The notes under the pieces were generated by a model. That model had not been told where the DNA came from. It saw nothing but the letters and a program-made list of their open reading frames with translations, and did no database searches. Source: Sphingomonas citri (GTDB lineage Bacteria > Pseudomonadota > Alphaproteobacteria > Sphingomonadales > Sphingomonadaceae). Taken from it: a stretch of 64,000 bases of DNA. Made by a program: the position numbers and the translations under genes. Positions 26,163 to 35,056 of this stretch are shown here, piece after piece. Position 1 is the first letter of the stretch. Every line of letters begins with the position of its first letter. Location of the stretch: the NCBI RefSeq assembly GCF_019429485.1, contig NZ_JAHXZN010000001.1, forward strand, positions 1,364,001 to 1,428,000, written 5' to 3'.

Positions 26163-27665
26163 TCAGCGGCTCACCGACAGGATGATCCGGCGGTAGCTCG
26201 TCAGGCTCGGGACGCCGTCGTCGGTCACCTCCAGCACGACGTGGACTGTGCCGCGATCGCACCGTACCGAGCGCGTCGGCCACGGCGTGTCGCAGAGCCG
26301 CGTCGGCGTGATCGCGGCGACCGCGCGGTCCGTGCCCGCGATCGTCACCACCGCGGAGCGCTGCCCCGCGGGCTGCCCTGCCTCGGGATAGGCGTACCAG
26401 CGATAGTGCAGCCGATCGCGGTCGGGATCCGCGCTGGCGCTCGCGTCGAGCCGCATCGCCTGCCCTAGCCGGACGTCGCGTCGCACCCATGCAGTGCCGG
26501 TGTCGCCGTCGATGGCGGCGAGCGGGGCATGGTTGGCGCCGCCCCAAGGACGATGAGTCCAGGCCATTCGCGCCGCGAAATCATGCTGGAAGGCGGTGCG
26601 CCAGCGCCAGATCGTCGCCTGATCCGAGACAAGAGACTGGCCGTCGCGGCCGATCACCGTGTCGCGCGAGCTCAGCCGCAGCGTGTCGTCGCTGCCCTGC
26701 GTCCAGATCGCGCGGGTCTCGCCGGCAGGGCGGCGAAGCACGTACCGCCCGCCCCAGCCGCCCCAGTCGGGCTGGTCTTGGCGGTTGAGCCCGTTCGGGA
26801 TCAACCCGAGAAAGGCAGGCGTGTCACCTTCCATAATATAGGCATAGCGCAGGTAATGCCGGGCGAGCGGACGGTCGCCGCGAATATGGCGGTCGAGCCA
26901 GTCATTGGTCACGGTGCGAGGGTCGCCCCCCGCGCCGTTGCGATAGAAGGCATCGCCGCTGATCCCGGTCCAGGTCGCCGCCGCGTAATCACCGCTGTCC
27001 TGCGATGAAGGCGAGACGATGAAGAATAGGTCGGGAAACTCGCGCCGGACCCACGCGCCCGAGTCGTCCTGGTCGGAGATGGCGTAGACCCGCAGCCGCG
27101 ACACGAACGCGCGCAGTGCCTCGGGCGATCGCGTCCGCCGCACATCGTAGAGCGCTTGCGCCAGCGCGTTGGTGCCGCCCCAGGCGCTGATCCACAACGG
27201 CCGCACGTCGGCGCGGTCGGCCGCGGCGATGATCGCGCGGGAGGCCGCGGAGGCGCGCCCCTCGCCCACCCCCGCCATGCCATAGACTGGGAGTCCCTCC
27301 ACGACGCGGCCGAGCAACTCGGTCGCGGTCGGCCATCCGCGGGCGTGTCGCATCAACCGCGGGCGCACGGCGCCATAGTCCGCGACGATCGCGCGCAGCG
27401 TGGGCGCGTTCGTCGTGTTACGCAGCCAGGTGGACGTGACCGCGGCGAGCCCCTCGATGTCGACCGACTGCGCATAGAGCAGCAGGCGGACGAGCGACAT
27501 CTGGTCGTCCGGCTCATTGCCGATGTCGGTCAGGACGAAGAGGCGCGCCCGATCGGGCGGCTGGGGCACCGGCGGGGGCACCGCTTCGCGCGGCACCGAG
27601 GCCGCGGCGCCCGACATCGCCGCACCCGCGATGCCGGCAGCGAGGAACAGGCGCGGGATCGTCAT
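26163..27665 (-). CDS. Secreted DUF1593 (nucleoside-hydrolase-like) protein
   Basis: 500 residues with a signal peptide (RLFLAAGIAGAAMSGAAA). The DUF1593 core resembles nucleoside hydrolases: RLFVLTDIGNEPDDQMSLVR carries the Asp cluster expected to bind calcium, followed by GLAAVTSTWLRN, PLWISAWGGTNALAQAL and VYAISDQDDSGAWVRREFP. A C-terminal beta domain (from about 400, LDASASADPDRDRLHYRWYA) looks like an Ig/PKD-type module. The family includes proteins annotated as cellulose-binding in saccharophilic bacteria. The substrate, probably a glycoside, is unknown. It stands alone, upstream of the repeat copy at 27.8 kb. Confidence 0.85.
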   Translation of the reverse strand: MTIPRLFLAAGIAGAAMSGAAASVPREAVPPPVPQPPDRARLFVLTDIGNEPDDQMSLVRLLLYAQSVDIEGLAAVTSTWLRNTTNAPTLRAIVADYGAVRPRLMRHARGWPTATELLGRVVEGLPVYGMAGVGEGRASAASRAIIAAADRADVRPLWISAWGGTNALAQALYDVRRTRSPEALRAFVSRLRVYAISDQDDSGAWVRREFPDLFFIVSPSSQDSGDYAAATWTGISGDAFYRNGAGGDPRTVTNDWLDRHIRGDRPLARHYLRYAYIMEGDTPAFLGLIPNGLNRQDQPDWGGWGGRYVLRRPAGETRAIWTQGSDDTLRLSSRDTVIGRDGQSLVSDQATIWRWRTAFQHDFAARMAWTHRPWGGANHAPLAAIDGDTGTAWVRRDVRLGQAMRLDASASADPDRDRLHYRWYAYPEAGQPAGQRSAVVTIAGTDRAVAAITPTRLCDTPWPTRSVRCDRGTVHVVLEVTDDGVPSLTSYRRIILSVSR

Positions 27666-27790
27666 CAGTGCGAACGTCGCATAGCGGCGAGCGGTTGGCC
27701 AGCGTCTCGCGCGGCTTCAGTCTTCGGGTCGAAAGCTGTCGTGCGTCGCTGGGTTACTTGATCGTCCGCTATTGGGCGCACCGCGCCCCC

Positions 27791-27866
27791 TCCCTCTCGC
27801 GTCGACGACCAGAGACGGTCGTTATCCGCGCGGGAGAAGCGTCCCGGAAGCAGTCATCTGTTCAGG
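27791..27866 (+). repeat. Intergenic repeat family, diverged copy 2
   Basis: Reads CCCTCTCGCGTCGACGACC, AGAGACGGTCGTTATCC and, 40 bases on, CAGTCATCTGTTCAGGATCG. It aligns by eye with the copy at 57302 (CCCTCTCGTGCCGAGGACCC) over about 75 bases with many changes. Same orientation as the other copies. Confidence 0.5.
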
Positions 27867-27950
27867 ATCGGACGTGGATAGGAAGCGTCAGCTTCCAGGC
27901 GGAACCTTGTCAGTGGAGGTAGCCCATTGCCCCGCCTCGCCGCCGTGCGA

Positions 27951-29498
27951 TCATTCTATCGTTCGGCCGCACGGGGCTAGATAGATGGCGTTGCCGATCA
28001 GCAATGGCGCGCCGTCCCGCTCGACGACCGCCGCCACCCACTTCGTCGCCGCGCCTTTGCCCAAGGTGGTCCGGACCGTTGAGTCAGCCTCGCTGATCGC
28101 GGTCGCATTTATCTCGCCGCGGTCGCCGAGCAATCTGACTGTGGCGCCCATACCACCGATCACGTGCGTACTGACGTAGACGGAGCCGCACAGCGGCAGG
28201 CTTCCCCCCATCGCCGCCCTCACCCCGCCCGCGGTCGCGGTGAAATCGAGTAGGCGTTCCCTCGTGCCGGCGACGTCGACGAACACCCGGCCGGCGCGGA
28301 TGCCGTCGAGGATAGCCGGCGTCGACAGCTCGTTCGCCTCGATCACCGTGGTCGGACGCCCGACACGCGACGGACCGGTCACACCGTCAGGATCGTGACT
28401 GTCGCTTCCCGCGATCGCCGTGACACGATCTCCGGCGTCGAGCCGCTCACGCCATCGCGTCAGCCCCGTCATGGGGCCGGTGGTCACCGCGGCGTTGATC
28501 ACCTCGATCGCGTCGACCCGGCGCCAGTCGGTGTCGGGCCATGTCCAGCCGCACCCCATGCAGCGCTCGCCCGACGGTAGTTCCGGGTGGTTGAGCGAGA
28601 ACAGCGCGCCGGCGGCATGCGCGTCACGCTGCAACGCCGCCATGCCCTCGCGCCCCGCGAGCCGGAAGTCGACGAAGCGAGACGGCGCGAAGATGTTGGC
28701 GTGGCCGTGGAAGGTGGTGAGCTCGACGCCGGGGATCAGCAGCAGCGGCGCGACCCAGGGCTGAAGCTCGCGCAACGCGGCGAAATGCGCGACGGTGTTG
28801 TGGTCGGTCACCGCGACGAAATCGAGCCCCGCCGCCGCGGCGGCGAGAACGGTGCGGAACAGCGGACACGGCACGCGCGCGGGAACCGCCGCGGCGGCGG
28901 TAGCGCGGGTGGCGCAGGAGCCGTCACTGTTGGCGTCGTGGAGGTGGAGGTCGCCGCGGTACCAGGCGCGGCCGCTACGCAGCGGCGCGCCCTCGGCCTG
29001 GACCGTGGCGGCGCGCCCACCGGCACGATCGAACCAGAGCTGGACGCGGTAGCGGCTGTGCGTGCCGGCGCGGATGTTCGGCACGCCGAGCATCACCTGC
29101 CATGTGCCAGCGGGAAGCGGGCCGGCGAGATAGCCCGGCGTCGCGTCGGTGGTGGCCACCGTCACGCGGTCGCGCGCGCCGCCGCTCCAGCCGCGGAAAC
29201 GCGTCGGATCCCACAACCCGAGGTCGAGCACCGTGTGGTCCGCCTTGTCGTAGCTGAGCGCGAGCGTGATCCGCTCGACGCCCGCAGGGACGGTGACGGG
29301 AACGGCGCGATAGGTCTCGTGGTCGGCGCGGGTGAGCTCGCCCGTGAGGGTGATATCCTGAGCGCGCGCGACCTGCGGGTCGAGAAGAAAAAACGCGAGG
29401 AAGGTCAGGAGCAAGCGCCACGCATCGCCCTTCTTCTTCCCGAGCGAGGGCGACGACGCCCGGAGCGGCCCGCGACGTGAGAGACGGCAAGGCGCCAC
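27951..29498 (-). CDS. Secreted PHP-domain metallohydrolase (CehA/McbA family)
   Basis: About 515 residues. An apparent GTG start at 29498 lies 9 bases after the receptor stop; a TTG further in (about 29413) would give a tighter signal peptide. Signal: LLLTFLAFFLLDPQVARAQ. After a beta domain comes the PHP metal site: YRGDLHLHDANSDG (HxH), FVAVTDHNT, PGVELTTFHGHANIF, SLNHPE and IAGSDSHDP. CehA and McbA hydrolyse carbaryl-type carbamates, but the family is broad and includes phosphoesterases, so the substrate is open. The gene is the second in a unit with the TonB receptor just upstream, which suggests periplasmic processing of the imported ligand. Confidence 0.85.
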   Translation of the reverse strand: MAPCRLSRRGPLRASSPSLGKKKGDAWRLLLTFLAFFLLDPQVARAQDITLTGELTRADHETYRAVPVTVPAGVERITLALSYDKADHTVLDLGLWDPTRFRGWSGGARDRVTVATTDATPGYLAGPLPAGTWQVMLGVPNIRAGTHSRYRVQLWFDRAGGRAATVQAEGAPLRSGRAWYRGDLHLHDANSDGSCATRATAAAAVPARVPCPLFRTVLAAAAAGLDFVAVTDHNTVAHFAALRELQPWVAPLLLIPGVELTTFHGHANIFAPSRFVDFRLAGREGMAALQRDAHAAGALFSLNHPELPSGERCMGCGWTWPDTDWRRVDAIEVINAAVTTGPMTGLTRWRERLDAGDRVTAIAGSDSHDPDGVTGPSRVGRPTTVIEANELSTPAILDGIRAGRVFVDVAGTRERLLDFTATAGGVRAAMGGSLPLCGSVYVSTHVIGGMGATVRLLGDRGEINATAISEADSTVRTTLGKGAATKWVAAVVERDGAPLLIGNAIYLAPCGRTIE

Positions 29499-29506
29499 GC
29501 TCCCGC

Positions 29507-32008
29507 TCAGAACCGCACGTCCACCGCGAAGCGCACGTTGCGCCCGAGGATCGGGCGGCCGATGAACAGCGAGTCGGTCGCTTGGCCGCTGGTCAGCTCG
29601 CCCGCGCGCGGGTTGCCCTCGGTCAGCCCGAGCGCGTTGGTGAGATTGTCGCCATAGGCCCAGAGCGACACGCGATCGGTCAGAGTGAACCGCGCGCTCG
29701 CGTTGAGCACGGTATAGGCCGGCAGCTCGGAGGTATTGGCCGCGTCGGCGTAGCGCTTGGTGTAATGCTCGACGTCGCCCTGCACGCGCAGCCGATCGCC
29801 CAGCAGCGTCACCGCCGGCGTGGCGCGCAGCGCGAGCTTGGGCACGCGCAGCAGCTGGTTGCCCGAGTAATCGCGCGGCGTCAGCGTCGTACCCGCCAGC
29901 TCGTTGTAGCGCAGGTCGCGGAAGGTCGGATCCTGCGCGGTGGCGTTGAGCGTGAAGTCGAACCAGCGCACCGGCCGCACCGTCGCTTCGAACTCTAGGC
30001 CATAGGCACGCGTGTTGGTGTAAATCGTCTGCTGTGTGTAACCGCCGGTCGCGGCGTCGAACTGGAAGTTGCCGATCGAGTAAGCGTCGAAGTCGGTCAG
30101 GAAGGCGGTGGCATAGGCGCTCAGCAGCGGGTCCGCATATTTCAAGCCGGCCTCGTACATCCGGATGCCCTGGGTCCGCGGCTGCGCGGTGGCGCTGGTG
30201 ATGAAGCTGCCGACGCTCGGCAGGCGGAAGGCCGAGGTGTAACGCGCGAAGACACCCGCCACGTCGGCGAACTGCCAGTCGACGCCGATGGTCGCGCCGA
30301 CCCGGTCGAAGGTGCGATCGAAGCCGACGAACTGGCCGTTGCCGGTGAGCACGTTGTTGTCCGCCAGCGTCGCGGGGTCGCCGAGGTTGACGCTGGTCGA
30401 CCCCTCCTGCGCCCCATCGGTCTGGACATGCTCGTAGCGCAGCCCGCCGTCCACCCGCACGCTCGGCAGCAGCTGCCACTCGTCCGAGGCATAGACCGCC
30501 CAGGTCGTCTGCTGCCCGCTGCCGTCGGCGAACTCGGAGCCGTAGCGCGACACGCCGTTCTGCGTCGCCGCGCCGACCACCTGCCCCGCCGCGTTCACCG
30601 CGACGAAGTCGAGCAGGCGCGAATTGTCGGAGACGTCCTGCAGCGTCGTCGCCGAGTAGCGCCGGAAGGTCTCCTTCACGCGCGCGAGATAGCCGCCGAT
30701 CGCGACGTCGTGGCTCTGGCCGAACAGCTCGAAGCGGCGGCTCAGCCGCAGGTCGTCGAGGAACTCGCTCTCGATCACCGTCACCGGGCGCGCGCTGTTC
30801 TCGAACACCAGCCCGTTGCCGTTCTGCGCGGCAAGGTCGAACGCCTCGCCCGTGTCGGTGTAGCGCAGCCGCACGTCGCTCGCGCCCGGGTACGCCGCGA
30901 GCAGCGCGGCGCGGCGCGACGCGACATAGCTCGCCGCGGTCGCGATCGAGGCGGGATAGACGCCGTTGCGCACCGTGTTCGACGAGCGATAGCGCGCGTT
31001 GTTGGTCAGCTTGAACCCGTCACCCATGTCCCAGGCGGCGAGCACCGAGAACTGGTCGAGCCGGATGCTGGTGCCGTCGGTATTGTCGAAGTTGACCGGA
31101 CCGTTCGCGCTGCGCAGCGTGCGATAGGCCGAGGCGCGACTGGCGGTGGTGCCGTAATGCGGGTCGAATCCCGGTATGCCGGTGACCTTGCCGTCGCGGT
31201 TCTTGGTCAGCGGGATGCCGGTGTAGAAGATCGCGTTGTCGTCGAGGTGCTTGTAGCTGAGCGTCAGCTGCGCGTCGCCGAAATCCTTGGCGAGGTCGGC
31301 GCGCACCTGCCCGCCCTTGTTGCCGGTATAGCCGGGATCGCGCACGCCCTGTTCGCTGCGGTAGAAACCGCCGACGCCGAGCGTCCAGCCGTCAGCCAGC
31401 GGCGTGCCGACCCAGCCGTCGAAGCGGAACAGCTCGGCGGTGGGTCCGTAGAGCACGCGCGCGTTGGCGCTGAGCGCGTCGCCGGGTTTGCGCGTGATGT
31501 AATTGACCACGCCGCCGGGCGCGTTGGAGTAGAAGATCGAGGATGGGCCGCCTCGCACCACCTCGATGCGCTGGACCGACTCGTCGATGCGATAGGCCTG
31601 GTCGGCGTTGAGGTAACCGAGCGCGGGATCGTGCTGCACCGGGAGGCCGTCCTCGAGCAGATTGATCGAGCCGAAGCCGTCGACCGGGATGCCGCGCGCA
31701 CGCACGTTGCCGCTGCCCTCGCCGCCCGAAGCCTCGACCCAGAAGCCGGGGACCGACTTGAGCGTCTCGGTCACGCTCGACGGCGCGCGCGAGCGGATCG
31801 CGGCGTCGTCAAGCGTGGTGACCGAGTAGCTGGTCTCCAGCTTGGTGCGCTCGCCGCTGCCGGCGCGACCCGTGACCACGATCTCGTCGCCCTCTGAAGC
31901 GGCCGGCGCGCCGCCCGCGGGCGCCGGTCCGGTCTGCGCCGATCCCGATGTAGCCGCGAGACAAGCAGCACCGGCACACAGCGACGCGAAAACTCTGGCT
32001 CTCATCAT
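29507..32008 (-). CDS. TonB-dependent receptor paired with PHP hydrolase
   Basis: 833 residues from the ATG at 32008 (a GTG two codons earlier is possible). Signal MRARVFASLCAGAACLAATS; TonB box DEIVVTGRAGSGERT. Plug motifs: SSVTETLKSVPGFWVEASGG, VRARGIPVDGFGSINLLEDG, RIEVVRGGPSSIFYSNAPGG and VVNYITRKPGD. The barrel ends GRNVRFAVDVRF. The plug resembles the receptors for ferric-siderophore-like or other small ligands more than the carbohydrate class at 9807. It is the first gene of a two-gene unit with the secreted PHP hydrolase. Confidence 0.93.
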   Translation of the reverse strand: MMRARVFASLCAGAACLAATSGSAQTGPAPAGGAPAASEGDEIVVTGRAGSGERTKLETSYSVTTLDDAAIRSRAPSSVTETLKSVPGFWVEASGGEGSGNVRARGIPVDGFGSINLLEDGLPVQHDPALGYLNADQAYRIDESVQRIEVVRGGPSSIFYSNAPGGVVNYITRKPGDALSANARVLYGPTAELFRFDGWVGTPLADGWTLGVGGFYRSEQGVRDPGYTGNKGGQVRADLAKDFGDAQLTLSYKHLDDNAIFYTGIPLTKNRDGKVTGIPGFDPHYGTTASRASAYRTLRSANGPVNFDNTDGTSIRLDQFSVLAAWDMGDGFKLTNNARYRSSNTVRNGVYPASIATAASYVASRRAALLAAYPGASDVRLRYTDTGEAFDLAAQNGNGLVFENSARPVTVIESEFLDDLRLSRRFELFGQSHDVAIGGYLARVKETFRRYSATTLQDVSDNSRLLDFVAVNAAGQVVGAATQNGVSRYGSEFADGSGQQTTWAVYASDEWQLLPSVRVDGGLRYEHVQTDGAQEGSTSVNLGDPATLADNNVLTGNGQFVGFDRTFDRVGATIGVDWQFADVAGVFARYTSAFRLPSVGSFITSATAQPRTQGIRMYEAGLKYADPLLSAYATAFLTDFDAYSIGNFQFDAATGGYTQQTIYTNTRAYGLEFEATVRPVRWFDFTLNATAQDPTFRDLRYNELAGTTLTPRDYSGNQLLRVPKLALRATPAVTLLGDRLRVQGDVEHYTKRYADAANTSELPAYTVLNASARFTLTDRVSLWAYGDNLTNALGLTEGNPRAGELTSGQATDSLFIGRPILGRNVRFAVDVRF

Positions 32009-32198
32009 TTCCACCCGTGGCGTACTTCAATTGCTTGCGGGTCGGTTAGGGCAAAGGCATGTCACTTCCGAGACAAGCCCGTCGAACAGGCGGGAACGGT
32101 TTCGACCGCCTCGACGCGGTGTGGACCGCACCACAAGCGCCCACTTCGCGCTGTCTCCTTGGCGGCAGGAACCAAGCAATCACTCAGACTTCTTTGCA

Positions 32199-32599
32199 TG
32201 GCGCATTGGGCGCAACTACGAGCTCTTCCGCCACCAGCTTGGCACCAATGCGCGCGGCGCCTGGCCGACCAAGTTCAATGGTGGCAATTTCACGGTCGAT
32301 CCCGAGTTTACCCAGCCCGAGCTGCGCCTCTCACCCGATTATCGCGCCTGGGGCGGCGGCGAGTTCACCGCGCAGAACCAGCGGCTGGTCCATTGGCCGA
32401 TGCTGAAGAGCGGCGACTCCGACCTCATGCGACCGCAACTCGACTTCTACCGTCGGCTCCGCCGCACGGCGGAGCTGCGGACGCAGCATTATTGGGGGCA
32501 CTAGGGCGCGTGCTTCGTCGAGCAGATCGAGAATTTCGGCCTCTGCTGCGGGCAGGAGTGGGGCTGGCAGCGGACCTGGAACAAGCCCGCCACGCGCAT
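32199..32599 (+). pseudogene. Partial duplicate of the DUF5703 gene
   Basis: 401 bases that match 49563-49963 inside the DUF5703 gene, with 11 differences counted by eye (about 97 percent identity). It encodes RIGRNYELFRHQLGTNARG and so on, but codon AAG has become TAG at 32502, and the fragment begins and ends abruptly. Its right edge joins a dead IS110 transposase at the shared bases CGCAT. It cannot make a protein. Because it is in direct orientation with the intact gene 17.4 kb away, it is a potential recombination site. Confidence 0.9.
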
Positions 32600-33294
32600 C
32601 GCCGCAATGGCGGTTGCGGTGATCGGACCGATGCCGGGGATCGTCATCAGCCGGCGCGCCACCTCGTCCTCGCGGGCGCGACGCACGATCTCCTTTTCCA
32701 GTGCCGCGATCCGCTCGTCGAGCCCGGCCAGCATGTCGACCACCATCGCGAACATCGGACGTGCCGCCTCGGGCAGCGTTTCCCGATCTCGCCACCCTCT
32801 AGCAGATCGGCCAGCATTGCGAGGTGAGCTGTGCCCTTGGGCGCGACCCAGCCATACTCGGCCAGGTGCCCGCGGATCGCATTGCCGAGCTGGGTGCGCT
32901 GCTTCACGGCAAGGTCGCGCGTGCGGAACTCCAGCGCGGCCGCCTGTTGCTGCTCAGTCTTTACCGCCACGAACCGCATGCTCGTCCGCTGCGCCGCTTC
33001 GCAGATCGCTTTCGCATCGACCGCATCGTTCTTGTGCCGATTTACATAGGGCTTCACGTACGCTGGCGGAATGAGCCGAACTTCGTGACCTATAGCCTCA
33101 AGTTCTCGCGCCTAGTGATGCGCACCACCACACGCCTCCAGCGCCACCAGGCACCGCGGGTGGGCAGCGAAAAAGTCGAGCAGCTTGCCTCGCGTGAGCC
33201 GGCGACTGGACACCGCTCGACCAGCAGCATCAGCTCCGTGCGCGTGGAAAACTTGCTTGGCGAAATCCAACCCGATCGTGGTAGCCTCTAACAT
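32600..33294 (-). mobile_element. IS110-family transposase remnant
   Basis: Read on the minus strand from the ATG at 33294: TTIGLDFAKQVFHAHGADAA and CLVALEACGGAHH, then an in-frame TAG at 33112 where the family has Trp, then ARELEAIGHEVRLIPPAYVK, NRHKNDAVDAKAICEAAQRT and HLAEYGWVAPKGTAHLAML. A frameshift near 32785 moves to a frame reading FAMVVDMLAGLDERIAALEK and LMTIPGIGPITATAIAAM, where the sequence stops at the junction with the DUF5703 fragment. The RuvC-like DEDD N-terminal half is present but broken and the C-terminal catalytic Ser part is absent, so the element is dead. Confidence 0.85.
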
Positions 33295-33530
33295 GGGCGC
33301 CTCCCTCGGTGGTGCTTCAACACCTCCGCTCTGGCACATCGATACCGTCGAGTGGCGTCCACCCCATCATAAACGGCCATTCAGCTGCACGATTCGGTTG
33401 ATCGAAAACCGGCCATTCGTTCATACCTCCATTCTGAAGCGGTCGCGTGGAAGATGCGCGGTTGAGGCGCTGCAACTTGGAGGACCGGCTCATTCTCCCC
33501 AACGCTGCAGCGATGTTCCTCGCACGAGCT

Positions 33531-34553
33531 TCAGGACCGCTCTTTGACAGTATCGAGCCATCGTCCGAGCGCGTCGTTCACGGCGTCAGGCGCTTCCAGC
33601 ATCAGCATGTGACCGGTCTCGACGACGGCCTCCGTGAGCGTGGTGCAATCCTCCCGCATCGGCACGGCGAGATCGCTGTGCACCGTGTCGCAGACGGTGT
33701 CCCAAGCGGCGTGGACGAACAGCGCGGGCAGATCGATCCGGCCGAACGCGGGCGCCTCCCGCGCGAAGATCGCATTGTCCGCGTCGTTGAGATACCAGGC
33801 GTTTGCTCCTCGAAAGCCTGTCCGCTCGAACGCGGTTACAAAGGCTTCGAAGGTGTCAGCGCTGAGCATCGTCTCGTCCCTCGCCATCACGGGCGCGCGC
33901 TGGTCAGGTCCGAAAAAGCCGCCGCGCGATCGCACGTCCGAGTATTTTGACGGCCTGCCAATGACATCGGGCGACGTGCGACGATACATGGCCGCGAAGG
34001 TGGCGCGGACGTCCGCCGCGAGCGCGCCCGCGGCAGGGCCGGCATGCTCGCGGTGGTAGAGCCAGTAGTCGAACTGTCCGGCCGGATGAGCCTCCATCGG
34101 GTAGAGCCCGCGGTTCACCGTCGCGATCATGTTCTCGGCGGTCGCGCCGCGGGCAAAATACGGCACGCACAGCGCCGCGACCGCTCGACATCGTTCGGGA
34201 TGGTGCGCCGCTATCGACCAGACCGGTGCGCACCCCCAGTCGTGCCCGACCCAGACAGCCGGCGCCGCGCCGAGCGCGTCGTGCAGTTCGATCAAGTCGG
34301 CAGTGATCTCGCGGACCGAGTAATCCGTCACCCGCGTCGGGACCGAGGAGGCGCCGTAGCCGCGCATGTCCGGCGCCACGCATCGACAACCCGCGGCGGC
34401 GAAATGGCGCAGCTGATGCTCCCAGATGATGCCGAGCTCGGGCCACCCGTGGACGAAGATCATCAACGGCCCCTCGGCGGGTCCCGCCTCGATCCAGACA
34501 GTGCGATGGCGCGGCGTCTCACAGGCACCGCTGCGGAACCGATCGGCCGTCAT
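33531..34553 (-). CDS. Epoxide-hydrolase-like alpha/beta hydrolase
   Basis: 340 residues from the ATG at 34553. Oxyanion motif VHGWPELG (35-38), nucleophile Asp105 in VGHDWGCAP and catalytic His in VVETGHMLMLEAP. The Asp nucleophile and HGWP are those of epoxide hydrolases and related haloalkane dehalogenases. It lies one base after the DUF1330 gene on the same strand, so the two are co-transcribed. A LysR gene is divergent from the pair. The substrate is not readable. Confidence 0.85.
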   Translation of the reverse strand: MTADRFRSGACETPRHRTVWIEAGPAEGPLMIFVHGWPELGIIWEHQLRHFAAAGCRCVAPDMRGYGASSVPTRVTDYSVREITADLIELHDALGAAPAVWVGHDWGCAPVWSIAAHHPERCRAVAALCVPYFARGATAENMIATVNRGLYPMEAHPAGQFDYWLYHREHAGPAAGALAADVRATFAAMYRRTSPDVIGRPSKYSDVRSRGGFFGPDQRAPVMARDETMLSADTFEAFVTAFERTGFRGANAWYLNDADNAIFAREAPAFGRIDLPALFVHAAWDTVCDTVHSDLAVPMREDCTTLTEAVVETGHMLMLEAPDAVNDALGRWLDTVKERS

Positions 34554-34554
34554 G

Positions 34555-34971
34555 TCAGCGCTCCTTGGTAGCGATGAAGCGCCAGTCGGCGAGCACAGCG
34601 AAGCGGTGCGGCTTGGCGTGCCGGACGTAGGTGTCGCTGGCCAGGATGCGCCGCAGGTCGGCGAAGTCGGCGTAACGCACGATCGCGATCTCGTCCCACA
34701 GGTCGTCTTGGCCGACCAGAAGACCGGCGAGCTGAGCGCCAGCATAGACGAGCTCCGGCGCGATGCCGAGTTCCTCGGCAGCCAGCCGGAAGCCGCCGAC
34801 ATACCCATGGTAATATCCGCTCCGCGAGTCCGCGTGCGCGCCCTCGAAGCCGAGGGGGTAGTCGGGCGTCGCGCGAAAGCGGAGCAGGTTGACCATGACG
34901 ACGGGTCCGTCGCCGATCGCGCGTGCGGCCTCATCCAACTCAGGGTCCTTGAGATCCATGTTCGGGTTCAT
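34555..34971 (-). CDS. DUF1330-like small ferredoxin-fold protein
   Basis: 138 residues from the ATG at 34971, supported by AAGGAG. It has the pattern GPVVMVNLLRFRATPDYPLG near the start and ends DTYVRHAKPHRFAVLADWRF, typical of DUF1330/dimeric alpha-beta barrel proteins. Members are small soluble proteins of unclear role, sometimes acting on or binding small metabolites. It is first in a two-gene unit with the epoxide-hydrolase-like gene and divergent from LysR at 35057. Confidence 0.75.
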   Translation of the reverse strand: MNPNMDLKDPELDEAARAIGDGPVVMVNLLRFRATPDYPLGFEGAHADSRSGYYHGYVGGFRLAAEELGIAPELVYAGAQLAGLLVGQDDLWDEIAIVRYADFADLRRILASDTYVRHAKPHRFAVLADWRFIATKER

Positions 34972-35056
34972 CGTAGCGCTCCTTGTTGATCGAGAGACCA
35001 TCGCCACGTGCGGCGCTCTTGTGTAGAGCTGGTCGAAGCAGGACGGAGTTGCCGCC

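Noticed and set aside
29507..30479. The frame of the PHP hydrolase stays open far upstream, into the receptor gene.
   Set aside because: The extra part is Ala/Arg-rich antisense-like sequence with no domain; the signal peptide near 29410 marks the true N-terminal region.
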